Shown: positions 1 to 13,338 of the stretch, piece by piece
Layout of the letters: each line of letters opens with the position of its first letter
Position numbering within the stretch: position 1 is the stretch's first letter
Assembly: GCA_029204225.1 (NCBI GenBank)
Contig: MU832229.1
Span: 17,463-81,462 of the forward strand
Length of the DNA: 64,000 bases
DNA from: Diphasiastrum complanatum
Taxonomy: Eukaryota > Streptophyta > Lycopodiopsida > Lycopodiales > Lycopodiaceae
Reading direction: 5' to 3'
Made by a program: the position numbers and the translations under genes
The notes under the pieces: generated by a model
The model's database searches: none
What the model was told of the DNA's origin: nothing
What the model saw: only the letters and a program-made list of their open reading frames with translations

Positions 1-640
1 GGTCAAAATACTTGTAGATGGCTGATTTTTGAAACCACTTATTGGAATGTGGAGACAAAAATTGCTTGTGGTTGTGGATGCTACATTCTATTAGATCAGA
101 TATCTAGATTCTACAGTTTGCATGTAGATTTTGCTTGATTCAATATTTTGCATTTTTGGAAAAATCCTAAATTTGATAGGATCTCTTGATTTTAAGTTAC
201 TGGAATTTTGCAAGAGTGTGTTTCAATCTTAGGTGTTGGCAAAAGTTCATCATATTGTGTTTAGATCTATTTATGATCAAGAAATCAAGATTCTATGTGC
301 TAGGAGTTGCTAGAAAGAGAAAAAGGAGAGGCTACATTGTTTCCATCATTATTTGTGATTTCTTCTCGAGTTTCATTTGTTGATTTTCAAGGGAGTGCTT
401 AGTGAATTGGAACAAGTTCAAAGAGAGAATCAGATCATTGCAACATGGTAGCCTCAAGTGGCTTCACGTTGAAAGGCAATGATAGGCTTATCTCAACAAA
501 TTATTCTACTTGGGAGGTGAGGATGGATCTTCGCTTGAGATGAATGATTTGATGGATATTGTTGTAGGTGTGGAGAGATCTTTGACACCACAAGATCAAT
601 TGAGGTATGACAAGAGGGCAAAGAAAGCTCATCATTCGAT
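1..640 (+). pseudogene. Ty1/copia leader and 5' gag fragment
   Basis: Positions 1-444 resemble the untranslated leader seen again at 10480-10932, sharing the 'caatcttagg...ggcaaaagt' and 'gatcaag...attctatgtg' blocks in the same order. A start codon lies at 445. The frame opens with the N-terminal copia gag signature (NYSTW, then V-R-M) and continues with a segment near-identical to other gag copies here (MNDLMDIVVG, DQLRYDKRAKKA). A one-base frameshift near 523-530 separates the two parts. Homology to gag ends at about 640, where LTR sequence begins without protease or pol, so this is a truncated copy. The family normally encodes a capsid-like gag. Confidence 0.75.
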
Positions 641-956
641 TGACTATGTACTTCCATCTCATTTCGTGCTTATACATGAATTCTCTTGGGTTCATCTATC
701 CATCGGTGCACTATCTTGGTGATATCTTGCAATCTTGTGTATAGAATGCTCATTTTATGCTATATTCGGATCCACATGTGTAAAATATAATAGCTTACTA
801 TTTTTATATGGAAAACAACTTCATGTTATCTGATGTTTGATGTATGATCAAGATCTAGAGTAGATGCTGGTTTTCTACATTGGCATGGATGAGTTTTGTA
901 TTGTCTTTCTAACCAAAGATCAATAGATGCTAATGGATCTTAAATGATTCTTCACA
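641..956 (+). repeat. Copia LTR, 3' half only
   Basis: This matches the right half of the LTR at 9720-10368: the 'catttc.tgcttatacat' block, 'ggtgcactatcttggtga' and the terminal ...TTCACA. The left half including the promoter is missing. It is directly followed by a primer-binding site, so it is the tail of a 5' LTR joined to an upstream gag fragment of the same family. The join probably reflects recombination or deletion between two copies. Confidence 0.8.
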
Positions 957-968
957 TGGTATCAGAGC
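957..968 (+). other. Primer-binding site (tRNA-iMet type)
   Basis: TGGTATCAGAGC directly abuts the LTR end. It is the standard plant retrotransposon primer site complementary to the 3' end of initiator-Met tRNA. The 969-1305 stretch that follows is copia leader (the 'caaaaccctaattttgattgg' block) with no gag. Confidence 0.9.
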
Positions 969-1309
969 TTGTGTTGCAAGTTATGAAAGGAGCAGTCACA
1001 TTCATCAAGGATTTGGAGGAGTTTCTATGTCTAGAGCATGCTAGACTATCAAGTATTATGCATATGTAGAAGTGATCTTTTGCAGGTCAAAACTCAAATT
1101 AGGTTTATGAACTTCATCAGTTCCGATTTCACAAGTGGTTTATTAGATTTGGCCGATTTTTTATGCATTAGGAAAGTCTCAATGTCGGCTACAAGATTCT
1201 ATATCAAGTTTTAAACAATTGAATGTAGAATTTGAAATAATCAATTTTTTTTGTGATTGTGTCAAAACCCTAATTTTGATTGGATCACTATTTTTTGAGG
1301 TTTTTTTTT

Positions 1310-2429
1310 TTACAAATGAAGTCAAGAAGTCCTCCAAATCCAGTGCCTCCAAAGGTCCTCCAAGTAACCTGCAAGCTCCAATTAGATGCTCCCCAACTCC
1401 AAGCTAGGATGTCTCCACTTGCAAGTAAGGATCTTCAAGCCTCCATGGATCTTCAAGCCTCCATGGATCTCTCCTTCACCTGTGTCCCTAACCTTAATCA
1501 CAAAGGTAGATGACAAGTGGCCTCAAGTATTCACCACCCAACCATAGCTAGCTAGCACATGCAATCCTGCAACTTGGCTAATCTAGCACCCCCTTGCTAA
1601 CCAATAACTAATCACAAGCATACCACCACAAACCATAGAATACTCAAGATCCAAACCCTACTTATGTCCCATACCATAAGCAAGATCCAAACCCTAAGCA
1701 TACTACACACAAGAAAACACTCTATACACTAGTAGCCACACTAGAGCATAAGCATAGCAAACAAAAGAGATCTCTTCCCCTCCCTATGGGCGCCCTCCTC
1801 CCCTCATATAGATGGCAAATGGCACCCTCCAATACACTATGGAGTTCCATGCACAACCAATGAGAAAGAGAGAGGCCTAGGGGAGTTAAAGAACCTTCAT
1901 AGGCTTATGGAAAGTTAAGAGACTTCTTCCATAACCGATGACTCTTTGAACACCTTTCTTGTGGGAGTTGGAAACTCAATGGACACCTTGGAAGTGCGCC
2001 CTCCCACTAGGTCCCATTGCCCAAGTTGTGCTTGTATACTTTGGTCCAAGACCAATAGAGTGATATGGTTCAAGGTTGAGACCCAAGATTTAGAAAAATA
2101 GCCAAAACACCCATGGTAATGACTTTCTAGCACTTTACTAGGTTCCATACCTCCGACCAAGGCATAGACACCTACCTGTCCTTATCCAAGGACACCAGTA
2201 CCTTAATCTAAAGGCACATATCCTTAATCCTAAGGGTACTCCTTATCCAAGGGTAACTTGATTCCATACCTCCGACCAAGGTATAATCACTTGCATGTCC
2301 TTATCCAAAGGCACCTACCCTTAATCCTAAGGGTACCCCTTATCCAAGGGTAACTTGCCATTTAGCCCCCAACACTAAATGGACATATAGGGGTCACTGA
2401 AGTACTGCTAGTTACATAGGTATGCAACA
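1310..2429 (-). repeat. 3' LTR of a Ty3/gypsy chromovirus (left edge approximate)
   Basis: Read on the minus strand, the LTR begins TGTTGCATAC at 2429, immediately after a purine tract (reverse complement of 2430-2442, TTCCTTCCCCCTA) that follows the integrase stop. The distal end is not clear. It lies near 1306-1317, where copia leader similarity on the plus strand stops. It holds a short duplicated block 'gatcttcaagcctccatg' at 1428-1465 and a longer tandem repeat at 2143-2357. Confidence 0.6.
2143..2357. repeat. Imperfect tandem repeat, period about 119 bp, inside the LTR
   Basis: Two copies begin 'ttccatacctccgaccaagg' at 2143 and 2262. Each contains 'tgtccttatccaa', 'cttaatcctaagggta' and 'ccttatccaagggtaactt' blocks. 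The second copy is shorter. Confidence 0.75.
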
Positions 2430-2484
2430 TTCCTTCCCCCTAAACTTAAATCTTTCCTTTTAGGAAAAAAATTGAAAAATTCTT

Positions 2485-4104
2485 CTAGAGATCAGCCTCC
2501 TTTTCCCAGGTATCCTCTTCTTCTGATTTGCCCCTCCACCTGTCTAAGAATTCTCGAAGCACTCTATTTCTTTGAGTTATCTGCCGACTATTAACAATCG
2601 CCTCGGGTTCAGATGGTCCACTCGCGGACTCATCACAAAGAAGCTCCACTAGATTTTTCACAAGGACCAAGGTTTTTCCAATCTCCAACGAGGGTTTCAA
2701 CTTACTAACGTGGAAAACAGGATGAATTCCAACATTAGCTGAAAGGTCTAGTTTGTATGCGACCTTGTTTATCACTTGGATAACCTTAAAAGGACTCCAA
2801 CACCTAGGCGCCAACTTTGCACACTTAATAGTTTTCAAGCCTCTAGAGTGACTAGGAACCCTAAAAAAATACCCAGTCGTTGACCAAGAATACCTTGTGC
2901 TTTCGAGATAGATCAACACTTCTTATGCTATCTTTAGCCAACTGTAACATTTCTTGCATATCCGCAAGGAAATCAGCTGCGACTTGCACCCTAAGTTATT
3001 CATGCCAATACTAATCGGTGATCGAGGTTGATAACCATACATAAGCATGAAAGGGATAAATCCGGTCATTGAATGTTTTGCACTATTATATGCAAATTCC
3101 ACCAGTGGAAGGCAATTTTTCCAATCAGACTAACGATGGCCCACATATGCTCACAGCATATCCTCCATCATCCTTCCGTTTGATCGTCTGATTCCGGATG
3201 ATATGTAGAACTCATACTTAAAATCATTTCCAGCTTTTCAAGTATTGCTTGCCAAAAATTCCCAGTGAATTTTGGGTCACGGTCACTAACAATATCGCAA
3301 GGCAGCCCATATAGTCGAAAAAGCTTCTCAAAAAATAGTTGAGCTAGTTCTGGAGCTTTAACATTAGTTTTTGTTGAGCAAACTTCGTAAGTCTATCAAC
3401 AATGACCCAAACCGAATCGTGGCCCTTCCCTGTACGTGGAAGCCCGCCGACCACAAAATCCATAGATATACTTTCTCACTTTCCGATAAGAATATCTAAA
3501 TGATGTAATAGGCCACTAGCTTTTAGCCTCTCTGCTTTATTTGACTGGCACTTAGCACATTTAAGTACATAGGCCTCTACTTGACTTTTCATCTTAGGCC
3601 ACCAAAAATTGTCATCGAACTAAGTCAAGTGTTCTTTGTATACCCGGATGTCCTGCGCATGGACTATCATGACACTCATGCAAGATTTGGGCACTTACTG
3701 TGTCATTCTCTGGTACACACACCTTGCCTTTATGAAACAAAATCTTGCTTTAAATAGCAAAATCCATTTCAAGCTTTCTCTGATTCGACGAATCTTGCAT
3801 ACCTGAATCGACCCCAGAAAGTACTTGTTGCCAATACTTTCCGAAAAAAGGATCGGACTCATATAGTCCTTGGAGAGACTGAAACAACTCCGGTTCTATT
3901 ATAGTAAAGCATAACTGATTAATAACTGGTAAACGACTCAAAGCATCGGCTAGAGTATTTTGACTTCCTTTACAATAATGTATAGAAAAGTCCAAGATTT
4001 GCATCAACTCAACCCATCTAGCTTGCCTCCCCTTTAAATCTGTAGCATCACAGAAATATTGAAAAGTTTGATGATTCGTCAAAATTTTAAATCTGGCTCC
4101 ATAG
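2485..4104 (-). pseudogene. Ty3/gypsy chromovirus pol fragment (RNase H, integrase, chromodomain)
   Basis: Read on the minus strand, 4104-3750 encodes the gypsy RNase H end (ILTNHQ, DLKGRQARWVE, HYCKG, LADALSRLP). Next, 3749-2920 is an integrase core broken by many stops. Then 2919-2485 carries the integrase C-terminus (HPVFHVSKLKP) and a chromodomain-like tail (REFLDRW, DTWEKE). Chromodomains in this lineage steer integration to marked chromatin, which is established for chromoviruses. Gag, protease and RT are missing. The element is cut at 4104, where a plus-strand gypsy element starts head-to-head. Multiple stops make it inactive. Confidence 0.85.
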
Positions 4105-5246
4105 CGGAGCTTACTCCTGATCATGCGGTCATTATGTGGTTCCTAGCGGGACTACCTAGAAGCATCCGACGAGAGCTGAAAAGATGGGAGCAATATGCCA
4201 CATTGCACGAAGCTATGGAAGACGCAATGAGAGAAGAAAATGAAGAATCAGATGATGATTCTACACCAGGAACTACATCTCTTCATGCTTTGACTCCTTC
4301 AATTGCATCGACCTCAGCCTCTATGAGCTTGTCCAACGAATCGCTGATGGAATAGATCACGAAGTTACACAAGTAGCAGATGGAGCAGCTCACAGCCCAG
4401 TTTGACAAAAAACTAAAGGCTCTTCAGAATACTGCAGCACCACAACCAGATCCTTATCAACAGCAGTATCCTCGATGGGACAATGTTTGGTTTTCCATTT
4501 GTACTCAGAATCACACTTCCAATGAGTGTCTAGTACTGAAGCAGAATTTGAAACTAACGCACAGATATTGCCATCTGTGCAATGCGTCCTCGCATGACAC
4601 TGCGTATTTCCCCTACAACCCATGGATCATACAACAAAAGAGAGCTCAATTCCAGACCTCTTATGCTTACCATCAAGGAGCACCTAATGCAGCAACAAGG
4701 CTTGGACCAGACCCTCAACAACAAAGAATGGCACTACCAGCACCACCAGGACCAAATAATCCTCAAGCAGCCCAAGTGAATCTCACGACGGCAGAAGCTG
4801 AAACATTTTTCCAACAGGAAATGCAACAATGGTATGGACATGATGAACCATTCATCGACCCTGTTATTAATGAGTACTATGCCACATACGCTGCACAACC
4901 ACAACGCCAAGGGGGCAGATTATATGGATGTTATGGATGCGAAGAAGGACATAGGATTGCCAAATGTCCAAACAAATGAATTTATACGCTCTTCTGTCGC
5001 GAGTGTGGATATGGACATTGCTACAAGAATTGTCCATTGAGAGCTAGCACCAGTGCACCATTGAATTGGATTGCAGTTCAATCAGCAGACCCAAGCACAA
5101 CTCAACACTCAACTATACCAAGGAGACTTCCCTATTGTAATGTTCCAGTGTTAGTTGTTACGCGAGCACAAAAGCGCAAGGAGGTAGCTCCATCATCACC
5201 GCACTCTATATCAGTGCCAACTGATCAACCTTCAACATCAAGATGA
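4105..5246 (+). pseudogene. Ty3/gypsy gag with several zinc knuckles, 5' truncated
   Basis: Similarity starts abruptly with LTPDHAVIMWFLAGL, typical of the C-terminal half of a gypsy gag, and continues to a Gln/Pro-rich section. Cys/His clusters follow: a degraded pair near 4497-4600, a clear knuckle CYGCEEGHRIAKC at about 4927-4968, and another, CRECGYGHCYKNC, at about 4996-5034. A stop (4356) with frame change separates the first block from the second. A TGA at 4977-4979 falls between two knuckles in the same frame, and another stop lies at 5244. The start of gag and any 5' LTR are absent. The encoded protein would package element RNA. Confidence 0.75.
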
Positions 5247-5305
5247 GCGAGATCACCTTATCCGAATGTGAAGGATGAACAAAAACGATACCAGAAGATC
5301 AAGCA

Positions 5306-6352
5306 TTGGATAAAGAAACACAAACGGAGGAAGCTGCTCAAGCTGCACATCAACCGACAGCTCCTCAAGACACTACACCAGAAAGAGATCAACAAGCGAA
5401 CGCATCGCAAGGTTCACCACACAGATCAGATGTGAACGTGCGACTACACCATTGGGAAGAACCATTCCATATGACAGAACCTGAAGCTCCAAGGACAGAA
5501 CTACTGACGAGCATCTTATCCAGCAAAATGAACATCTCTATTGGAGAATTCCTTCGACTTGCACCTCAAGCAAAGGGTGTCTTGTCAGATTGGTTGAACA
5601 TTGAATCAGACACTTCCAAAGAACCATTATTTTGCGCCGGTTTTGAAGAAGCCAACAATGTTTTGAATGTGGGAGCGGCTTGGGAGAGTGAGCAGCACAA
5701 TATAACTCTTCCTATCAAGCACAAACTCTTCGAAGAAGAAGCTGATGTTGTAGATGGAGGATCGGGTGTCAACCTTATCTCCACTACTTTGTATGAGAAG
5801 TGGAATCTACAAGGCCTGAAAGCTGCCAAGTTCACTATCAAATTGGCTGATCAATCATGTGTGCGACCGAAGGGGATTGTAGAAGACATTCTAGTCAAGA
5901 TAGCAGGGGTACAATTTGTTATTACATTTGTGGTGATGGACATTCCTGAAACACCCACTGCCTATCGAGTTTTGTTGGGACGACCCTGATTGCGAATTGC
6001 ACAAGTAGTTCATGATTGGGAGACTGGCAGAATCACATTTGAGAATAGAGAGAGGGCAGTAAAGGTGGATCCCTCCACATGGGCAGTGAAGCCTATACCA
6101 CCCAAAGCTGATGACACTTTTTCCACAACGGACGATAGCATTGATCGTCCGAAAGCTTCAATGGGTGTTCATTATGATTCACAAACAGATACCGTGTTGT
6201 GGACGGATGCATTGGCAACTATTGATTGTATGGCTGGGCATACATGTCATCCAGATCCAGATTCAGATTCACAACCCAGCAAATCACCACCGAGAGGATC
6301 CACCCTTGACACGCCTATCTCATATGGGGTGAACATGATAAACGTAGCATAG
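5306..6352 (+). pseudogene. Gypsy aspartic protease region with a premature stop
   Basis: The frame holds a retroviral-type aspartic protease: VDGGSGVNLIS as the active-site segment, a hydrophobic flap region (FVITFVVMDIP), then the conserved LLGRP motif. A TGA interrupts at 5987-5989, exactly where relatives have the Trp of GRPW, and the same frame continues to 6352. The next 500 bases (6353-6856) keep low-complexity linker-like frames with stops. RT and RNase H should follow but do not. Confidence 0.7.
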
Positions 6353-6856
6353 CTGTCACCGAAACCTATTTCGGAACCTGTCGAAGATGATTTAGTTCCT
6401 TGGCAACATGCATTGTCCTATGATGAGGAAGTTGAGCTGACAGATGAGCAAATCCTACACCACATGGATTCTACGCGTTATGGAGTTCAACAAATACCAG
6501 CTCAACCACCTTAGAAATCTCAACATGCTAGAGTCTCCAAGATGCCACCACCGAAAGCATCTATACCAAAGAAAAATCAACAAAAGCGAAGATACAATCA
6601 GGTGATCAAGTGGAGCGATTTACCCGAAGAGGCTATAGCAATAGTGGATGAAGACATTCGGAACCATGTGGTGAATGTTAAAGAACCTCAACATAAGATA
6701 ACAAGCAAAGAAGTAGCAACAACCAACAACAATATACAAGGCAAGAAGAAAATTGCTAAATCACATGCTCAAGGGTCATTCGACCAAGCTTCGACATCTT
6801 TGCATTGCCACAGTGGAACGATTGGATGGTACAAGATCGCTCCACCTTCGTCATGA
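6353..6856 (+). other. Linker region between protease and integrase tail
   Basis: An open stretch at 6542-6856 encodes a Lys/Gln-rich peptide without a recognised domain (SKMPPPKAS, DLPEEAIAIVDED). It lies where RT, RNase H and the integrase core are expected, so it marks the deletion in this element. No separate gene is supported. Confidence 0.4.
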
Positions 6857-6871
6857 AGCGCTACACAAGTT

Positions 6872-7174
6872 GTGCGAACACGCTTGTTAGCAGTCCTTGC
6901 TCTTGCTGCAGAAAAAGCACATCGCAAGGCCTGGCATGATCATCGTCTTCACAAGAAAGATCTTCAAAAAGGAGATTTGGTCCTCATGTACAAGACAAAG
7001 ACGATCAAAGAAAAGCTGAAGTTCACTGGTGAAGGCCCTTATCGCATCACCGACATCTTATCGCAAGAGGTAGTGACTTTAGAAACAATGGATGGGACAC
7101 CGTTTGCTACGCCCATCAACGGTAGCCGGTTACGCAAGTATTGGTCGTCACCAGCCTTCCCAAACACTTCTTGA
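6872..7174 (+). pseudogene. Gypsy integrase C-terminal segment
   Basis: About 100 codons match the gypsy integrase tail: EKAHRKAWHD, KGDLVLMYKTKTIKEKLK, GEGPYRI and a terminal NGSRLRKYW. A related copy on the minus strand lies at 49605-49900 (LALMYKAKMIKE, GEGSY, INGNRLQKYW), so both belong to one family. The catalytic core is missing. A polypurine tract and LTR follow directly, which places this at the natural 3' end of the element. Confidence 0.8.
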
Positions 7175-7335
7175 AGAGTTAGGATAGGCTCCTCATCATC
7201 GAATAAAGCCTCAGGTTCTACGTAAGCGATCTTTATCCACGCTTTTCCTGACGCACTCCATCATCCGCAATAAACGTGTCGACAGCCTTTTTCCATAACA
7301 AGCACAGGCAGGTGTCATGGGACCGTCACCTATTT

Positions 7336-7346
7336 AGGTGGGGGAT
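7336..7346 (+). other. Polypurine tract
   Basis: AGGTGGGGGAT lies two bases before the LTR start TGTTGGACAC at 7349. It would prime plus-strand DNA synthesis. Confidence 0.7.
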
Positions 7347-7348
7347 AT

Positions 7349-8170
<822 letters not shown>

Positions 8171-8184
8171 CTTGGGAAGAAATC

Positions 8185-9719
8185 TATGCGTGACAGGTGA
8201 ACCAAGGCTGCTACACTTTGCAATCTTGCAACCTAAACCTGTGCAACAACTCTTTGACATACTTCACCTATGTTAAACCTCCAAGGCAATAATGCATCAA
8301 ACTGAGATCTGCCATCTCAAATTGTTCCATGAGGTCTTTCTTGATCATGTCTATCATCTCTTGATTATTTCCCATGATAATCAAGTCATCAACATAAAGA
8401 GCAATCAAAGCAACCATACCATCAAAGCATAAGACATACAGATTTGGATTAGAATGTGTTCTCACCATCCCCTTTGAACGAAAATAGGCATCAATCTTGT
8501 TATACCACGATGTGGTGCCTGTTTAAGACCATAAAGCGCTTTCTTCAAGCGACATACTTTATTTTCCTGTCCTTTCGCTACAAAGCCTTCAGGTTGATCC
8601 ATGAACACCTCTTCTTCTAACTCACCATTTAGTAAATCAGATTTCACATCCATCTGATGCAAAGGCCAACCAAAATGTGAAGCTAAAGCAACAAGTAGAC
8701 GTAGAATATTCCACTTATATACTAGCGCAAAGGTCTCCTCGTAGTCAATGCCTTTACTTTGTGCATACCCTTTGATCACCAATCTTGTCTTGTGCCTTAA
8801 TACTTTCATTTGCATGGTACTTAGTCCTATATACCCATTTGCAACCAATGGGTTTCTTGCCAATTGGTGGTTCTACTAAGTCCCATGTGCTATGCTTAGC
8901 GATTGACTTTATCTCCTCTCCCATGGCCTTGACCCAAATGTCATCATCCTTTGCTTCACCATAAGTCGAAGGTTCTTTGCTTTGAATAATGCTAGATAAG
9001 AGAGCATAATTTGCTTCATACCTTTTAGGTTGTGTCTTCTCTCTTGTTGACCTTCGTAGCTCTCCCTGGCTAGATGATCCTGGAAAGTCATCCATGTCGC
9101 GGCTCTCCAACAATCTCTCAAAAAAATTAGGGAGCTTCCTGTCAGGTGATCGGCTTCATGGTGAAAATGTATCCCACGGTACATCCTTCTCCTTGCGTTT
9201 GTCATCTGCAACTTCAATCCTTCTTGCACCAAAAGGTTTGTCTCTACCTCTCCAACCTGTCTCTAGAGGTTGAGTAGTAGTATCTTGAGATGTATCCTCA
9301 TGTTCATCACTTGGAAAGTCAATAAATGGATCATCATCAGGAGGTATCCTCACTATACCATCTTTCCCACTAGATGTGTCTATCTTCTCAGCATCCTCAT
9401 CTTCATACATCTTGGATTCATCAACGATAACATCACGACTTACATGGATTTTGTTTTCCACTAGATTAAAACATCTATAGCCCTTCACATGATCATCATA
9501 TCCTAGGAATATACACTTGATAGCTTTTACATCAACTCTCTTTCTTAGGAATGTGTACAAAGGCCTTACATCCAAAGATTTGCAAGTGGTTCACCTTTGG
9601 CTTCTTCTTCGTGAATGTCTCCTAAGGTGTTATCTTTGGTATGGCAATGGTAGGACTTCTATTTTGAAGATAGACTGCCGTACTGCATGCTTCTGACCAA
9701 AAAAACTTTTGGTAGTTTC
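8185..9719 (-). pseudogene. Ty1/copia integrase C-terminus and reverse transcriptase fragment
   Basis: Read on the minus strand from 9719: an integrase segment (SFWSEA near 9700, then KCIFLGYDDHVKGYRCF and HVSRDVIVDES), an acidic linker, the IGCKWVYRTKY start of RT, ETFALV, MDVKSDLLNGELEEEVFMDQPEGF, LYGLKQA, and the catalytic ALYVDDLI at about 8400. It ends after LMHYCLGGL and a decayed LLHRFRLQDCKV near 8215. Several frameshifts and stops interrupt it. The upstream part is cut by the LTR at 9720, so a plus-strand copia landed in its integrase. Confidence 0.85.
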
Positions 9720-10368
9720 TGTGAAAGATTCAACTAGTTTCATCACATTTTGCAATATTTCCATATTTGGCATATTGAGGCCAAAACTTGTTTTAGACTT
9801 AGAGATTGACTTTTCAAAGTTTATTAGTCTAAATTTCATTTGAATAAACACTTTTTGAAAGTGTGGGAAAGATAGAATGCGAGTTTGAGTAGATTCAATT
9901 TGAATAAGTTGGGTACATTGAATCTAGACCCAAAATTGGTAGGGTTAGCATTTTGGTGGGAAATCCAAGTGGCCAAATAGGGTTTGGACCTGCTATAAAA
10001 GGATGTAACTTGTGGAGAGAGTCATCTTCTCTCTTCTCTATCTCATTTCATGCTTATACATGGTTCTCTTGGGTTCTACTATCCATTGGTGCACTATCTT
10101 GGTGATTGCTTGCAATTCTATGTGTAAAATGATCTATATTTGTTATTTTTGGATCCACACTGTGAAATACAATAGCTTGTTGGTTTTGTATGGACAACAA
10201 CAGTACATAATCATTTCATTCAAGTTTGATCAAGTTCTATTAGTGTTTGCATCTCAAATTGTGTGTAGATGCTGATTTTTCTACATTGGTAAAATTGGTA
10301 GTGTATTTCTCTTTCTAACCAAAGATCATTCAAGTAGATTGGATCTTAAGGATCTGAAATCTTTCACA
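9720..10368 (+). repeat. Copia 5' LTR (649 bp)
   Basis: Ends are TGTGAAAG...CTTTCACA, an 8-bp inverted terminal repeat. A TATA box (TATAAAA) lies at 9994-10000. It is close to the reverse complement of the LTR at 17239-17888 and related to 28987-29636. The left flank is GTTTC; the matching right-hand duplication is not visible because the element is truncated. Confidence 0.92.
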
Positions 10369-10380
10369 TGGTATCAGAGC
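10369..10380 (+). other. Primer-binding site (tRNA-iMet type)
   Basis: TGGTATCAGAGC directly abuts the LTR. Leader sequence follows to 10932. Confidence 0.93.
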
Positions 10381-10932
10381 TTGTGTTTCAGGTTATGAAG
10401 GAGGAAATCAAATCTATCAATGATTTGGTGAAGATATCAAGTCTAGAGCATGCTAGAGAGGATTCTACACCAAAAGATCACAACACTAAATAGGTCAATA
10501 TACTTGTTCAATTCCGTTTTTTGAATTCACATGCTGGATTTGGCTGATTTTTGGATCATTGGTTCAGCCTAAGTGGTGGCTTATAGATTGCATATCAAAT
10601 TTTCAGCATTTGCATGTAGATTTGGAATAGTCAATTTTTTGTGATTTTGTCAAAACCCTAATTTTGATTGGATCTCTAGATAGTGAGGTTGCTGGACTTC
10701 ATTTGAGTGTATTTCAATCTTAGGAAGTGGCAAAAGTCATTAGATTGAGGATAAATCATAGGTTGATCAAGATTCCATGATTCTATGTGTTGATTTGCTT
10801 GGATAAGTGCTAGAAGAGAATTTGAGAGATAGTTTCAAATCTTGGTGATTTATTTTGAAAGCATTTGTTGTTGTTCAAAGGAGTGCTTTGTGCATTGAAG
10901 CAGGTTGAAAGAGAAGATCAGGTCATTGCTAT

Positions 10933-13338
10933 ATGGCAACCTCAATTGGAGTCATGTTGGAAGCCAATGATAGGCTTACCTCAAATAACTATTCATTATA
11001 GAAAGTGAGGATGGAGTCACTTCTTGAGATGAATGATGTTTTGGATATTGTTGTAGGTTTGGAGGAGAGACCAGCAACACAACAAGATCAATTGAGGTAT
11101 GACAAGAGGGCCAAGAAGGCTCTACACATGATAAAGATGAATGTTACCAATGAACTTCTCAAGGAAGTTGGTAAGTGCACATCATCTTTGGAAGCTTGGA
11201 ATTCATTGAAGAAGCTTTATGAATCCAAGTCTACTTCTAGAGTGTTGACTCTAAGAAGGCAAATCTTTTCTTGTTTGCAAAAGAATGAAGAAAGTCCAAG
11301 TACTTTTGTTTTGAGAATGAAAGCATTGAATGATGAGTTAGCTTGCATAGATGAAAACATTAAGGAAGGAGAGCTTATTCAAGTGATTCTTAATGGCTTG
11401 TTGGATGCTCATGCTAACATTGTTCAAAGTATTGCTATTCAAAAGACTTTGCCAAGTTTGATGGATCTTCAAGAGATCTTGATCAATGAGGAATATAGGC
11501 TTCAAGCAAGAGGTGGATCTACATCGACACTTCAAGAGGATGCTATGTTCACAAAGGGCAAATTCAAGGGCAAAACCAAAAGCAAGTGGTCTAAAGGGCA
11601 AGATCAAGTGGATGCTTCTTCAAATGGCAAAAAGAAGGATAGATCAAAGCTCAAGTGCTTCTATTGTGGCATCAAAGGACACTTTGCAAGTGAGTGCTAC
11701 AAGAAGAAGAGAGATCAAGGAGACAAGCAAGGTAATCTTACTCTTGATGAGGATGGTTTGGATGTGCAAGATGCAAATGATGATGCTTTTGTGATGTCTT
11801 CATGTATGCTTGCTAATGATGGAGATCTAGATCCTTGGTGGATTGATAGTGGAGCAAGTTCACACATGACCTTTCACAAAGAGTACTTCACTTCTTTGTT
11901 GGCATATGGAGATGAAAAGAGGGTGATCTACATGGCCAATGATGGTGAGTGTGCAATCAAAGGGATTGGCACAATTCCTATTTCTCTCTCTACAAATAGG
12001 AATGTTCATTTGGAGGATGTCTTGTTTATTCCATCTATTACCAAGAATTTGCTTAATGTGAGTCAAATGCTAAGTAAGGGCCTCAAGGTGGAGTTTGATG
12101 GAGATGCTTGTTTGATCAAAAGGAAGGATGTCTTGATTGGAAAAGGTAAAAGACAAGGGAAGTTGTTCAAACTTGATGCTTGTGTTATTGCTAACTAAGT
12201 TGGATGTGTTGCAAGGGAGCAAATTTCTATTCAAGAAGTTTGGCACAAAAGGATGGGACACCTCAACTTCAAGTCATTGGAGGTAATGGCAAGGAAGAAG
12301 GTTGTGATTGGTCTTCCAAGTTCCTTAAGTAATGACAAGCATGTTTGTGAGTCTTGTGCTTTGTCTAAGTCACATAGACTACCTTATACTAGATCTATTT
12401 CTAGATCTACAAAGCCTTTTCAACTTGTACATTCGGATATTCATGGATTTACTACAATTAGCAATAGTGGAGCTAAGATGTATGTAACAGTCATTGATGA
12501 TTTTAGTAGATTTTGTTGGATCTATCTACTAAAAAGCAAGGATGAAGTGTATGATGTCTTTTTCAAGTTCAAAAATGCAAGGGAGAACCAATTCTCCACA
12601 AAGATCAAGTGCTTGAGAGGTGACAATGGTGGTGAGTACATATCTTCAAGGCCTTTTGTGATGAGCATGGGATCAAGAGGGAGTATATAACATCAAGGAC
12701 CCCACAACAAAATGGAGTGGCTGAAAGGAAGAATAGAACTTTATGTGAAAGTGCTAAAGCTATGAGGTTAAGTGCTAATCTTGACAAACCATTTTGGGAT
12801 CAAGCTTTGTTGTGTGCCAATTTCTTGTGCAATAGGTGGCCGAGTGCTATTTTGGATGGAAGGACACCTTTTGAGATGCTATTCAAGATGAGGCCGAGTG
12901 TCAACTTTCTAAGAACCTTTGGATGCACATGCTATGTCAACATTACTCTTGATGATAGGACCAAGGAGGATCCATCTTCAAGAAGAGGTATTTTTGTTGG
13001 ATATAGTGAGGTGAGTAAAGCCTACAAGGTTTACATTCCTTCTACTAACAAAGTGATTGTTGGTAGAGATGTCATTTTTGATGAGGGAAACATTCCAAAG
13101 GTGTCTTCAAGCATGATTGATGGTAAAGTAGATGGATCTAACATTCTTGATGTTGATGAGAAGGATCCTACTTTGGATGGTGGTGATGATGGACCTTCAT
13201 CAAGTCAAAAGCCAAGGAGAACATCAAGAGAAAGACAAGTACCTTCAAGGCTCACATATGATCAAAAGGGTAAGCAAGTAGTTTCTGAAAATTATGTTGC
13301 TTTCCTAACCTCTTTGGATGAGCCTACAAGTGTAGATT
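10933..13338 (+). pseudogene. Ty1/copia gag-protease-integrase, truncated before RT
   Basis: The ATG at 10933 aligns with the start of the intact element at 21880. Gag runs to a zinc knuckle (CFYCGIKGHFASEC, about 11658), then protease (WWIDSGASSHM, about 11836), the HHCC zinc domain (WHKR...CESC) and the integrase core (VHSDI, DDFSR, RGDNGGEY, AERKNRT). Lesions: a TAG at 10999 replacing the Trp of the SLWK motif, TAA at 12196, and a frameshift near 12650. Similarity to the intact element continues through SYVAFLTSLDEP-like sequence and stops at 13338, before RT. The next base belongs to the methyltransferase pseudogene. Confidence 0.9.
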
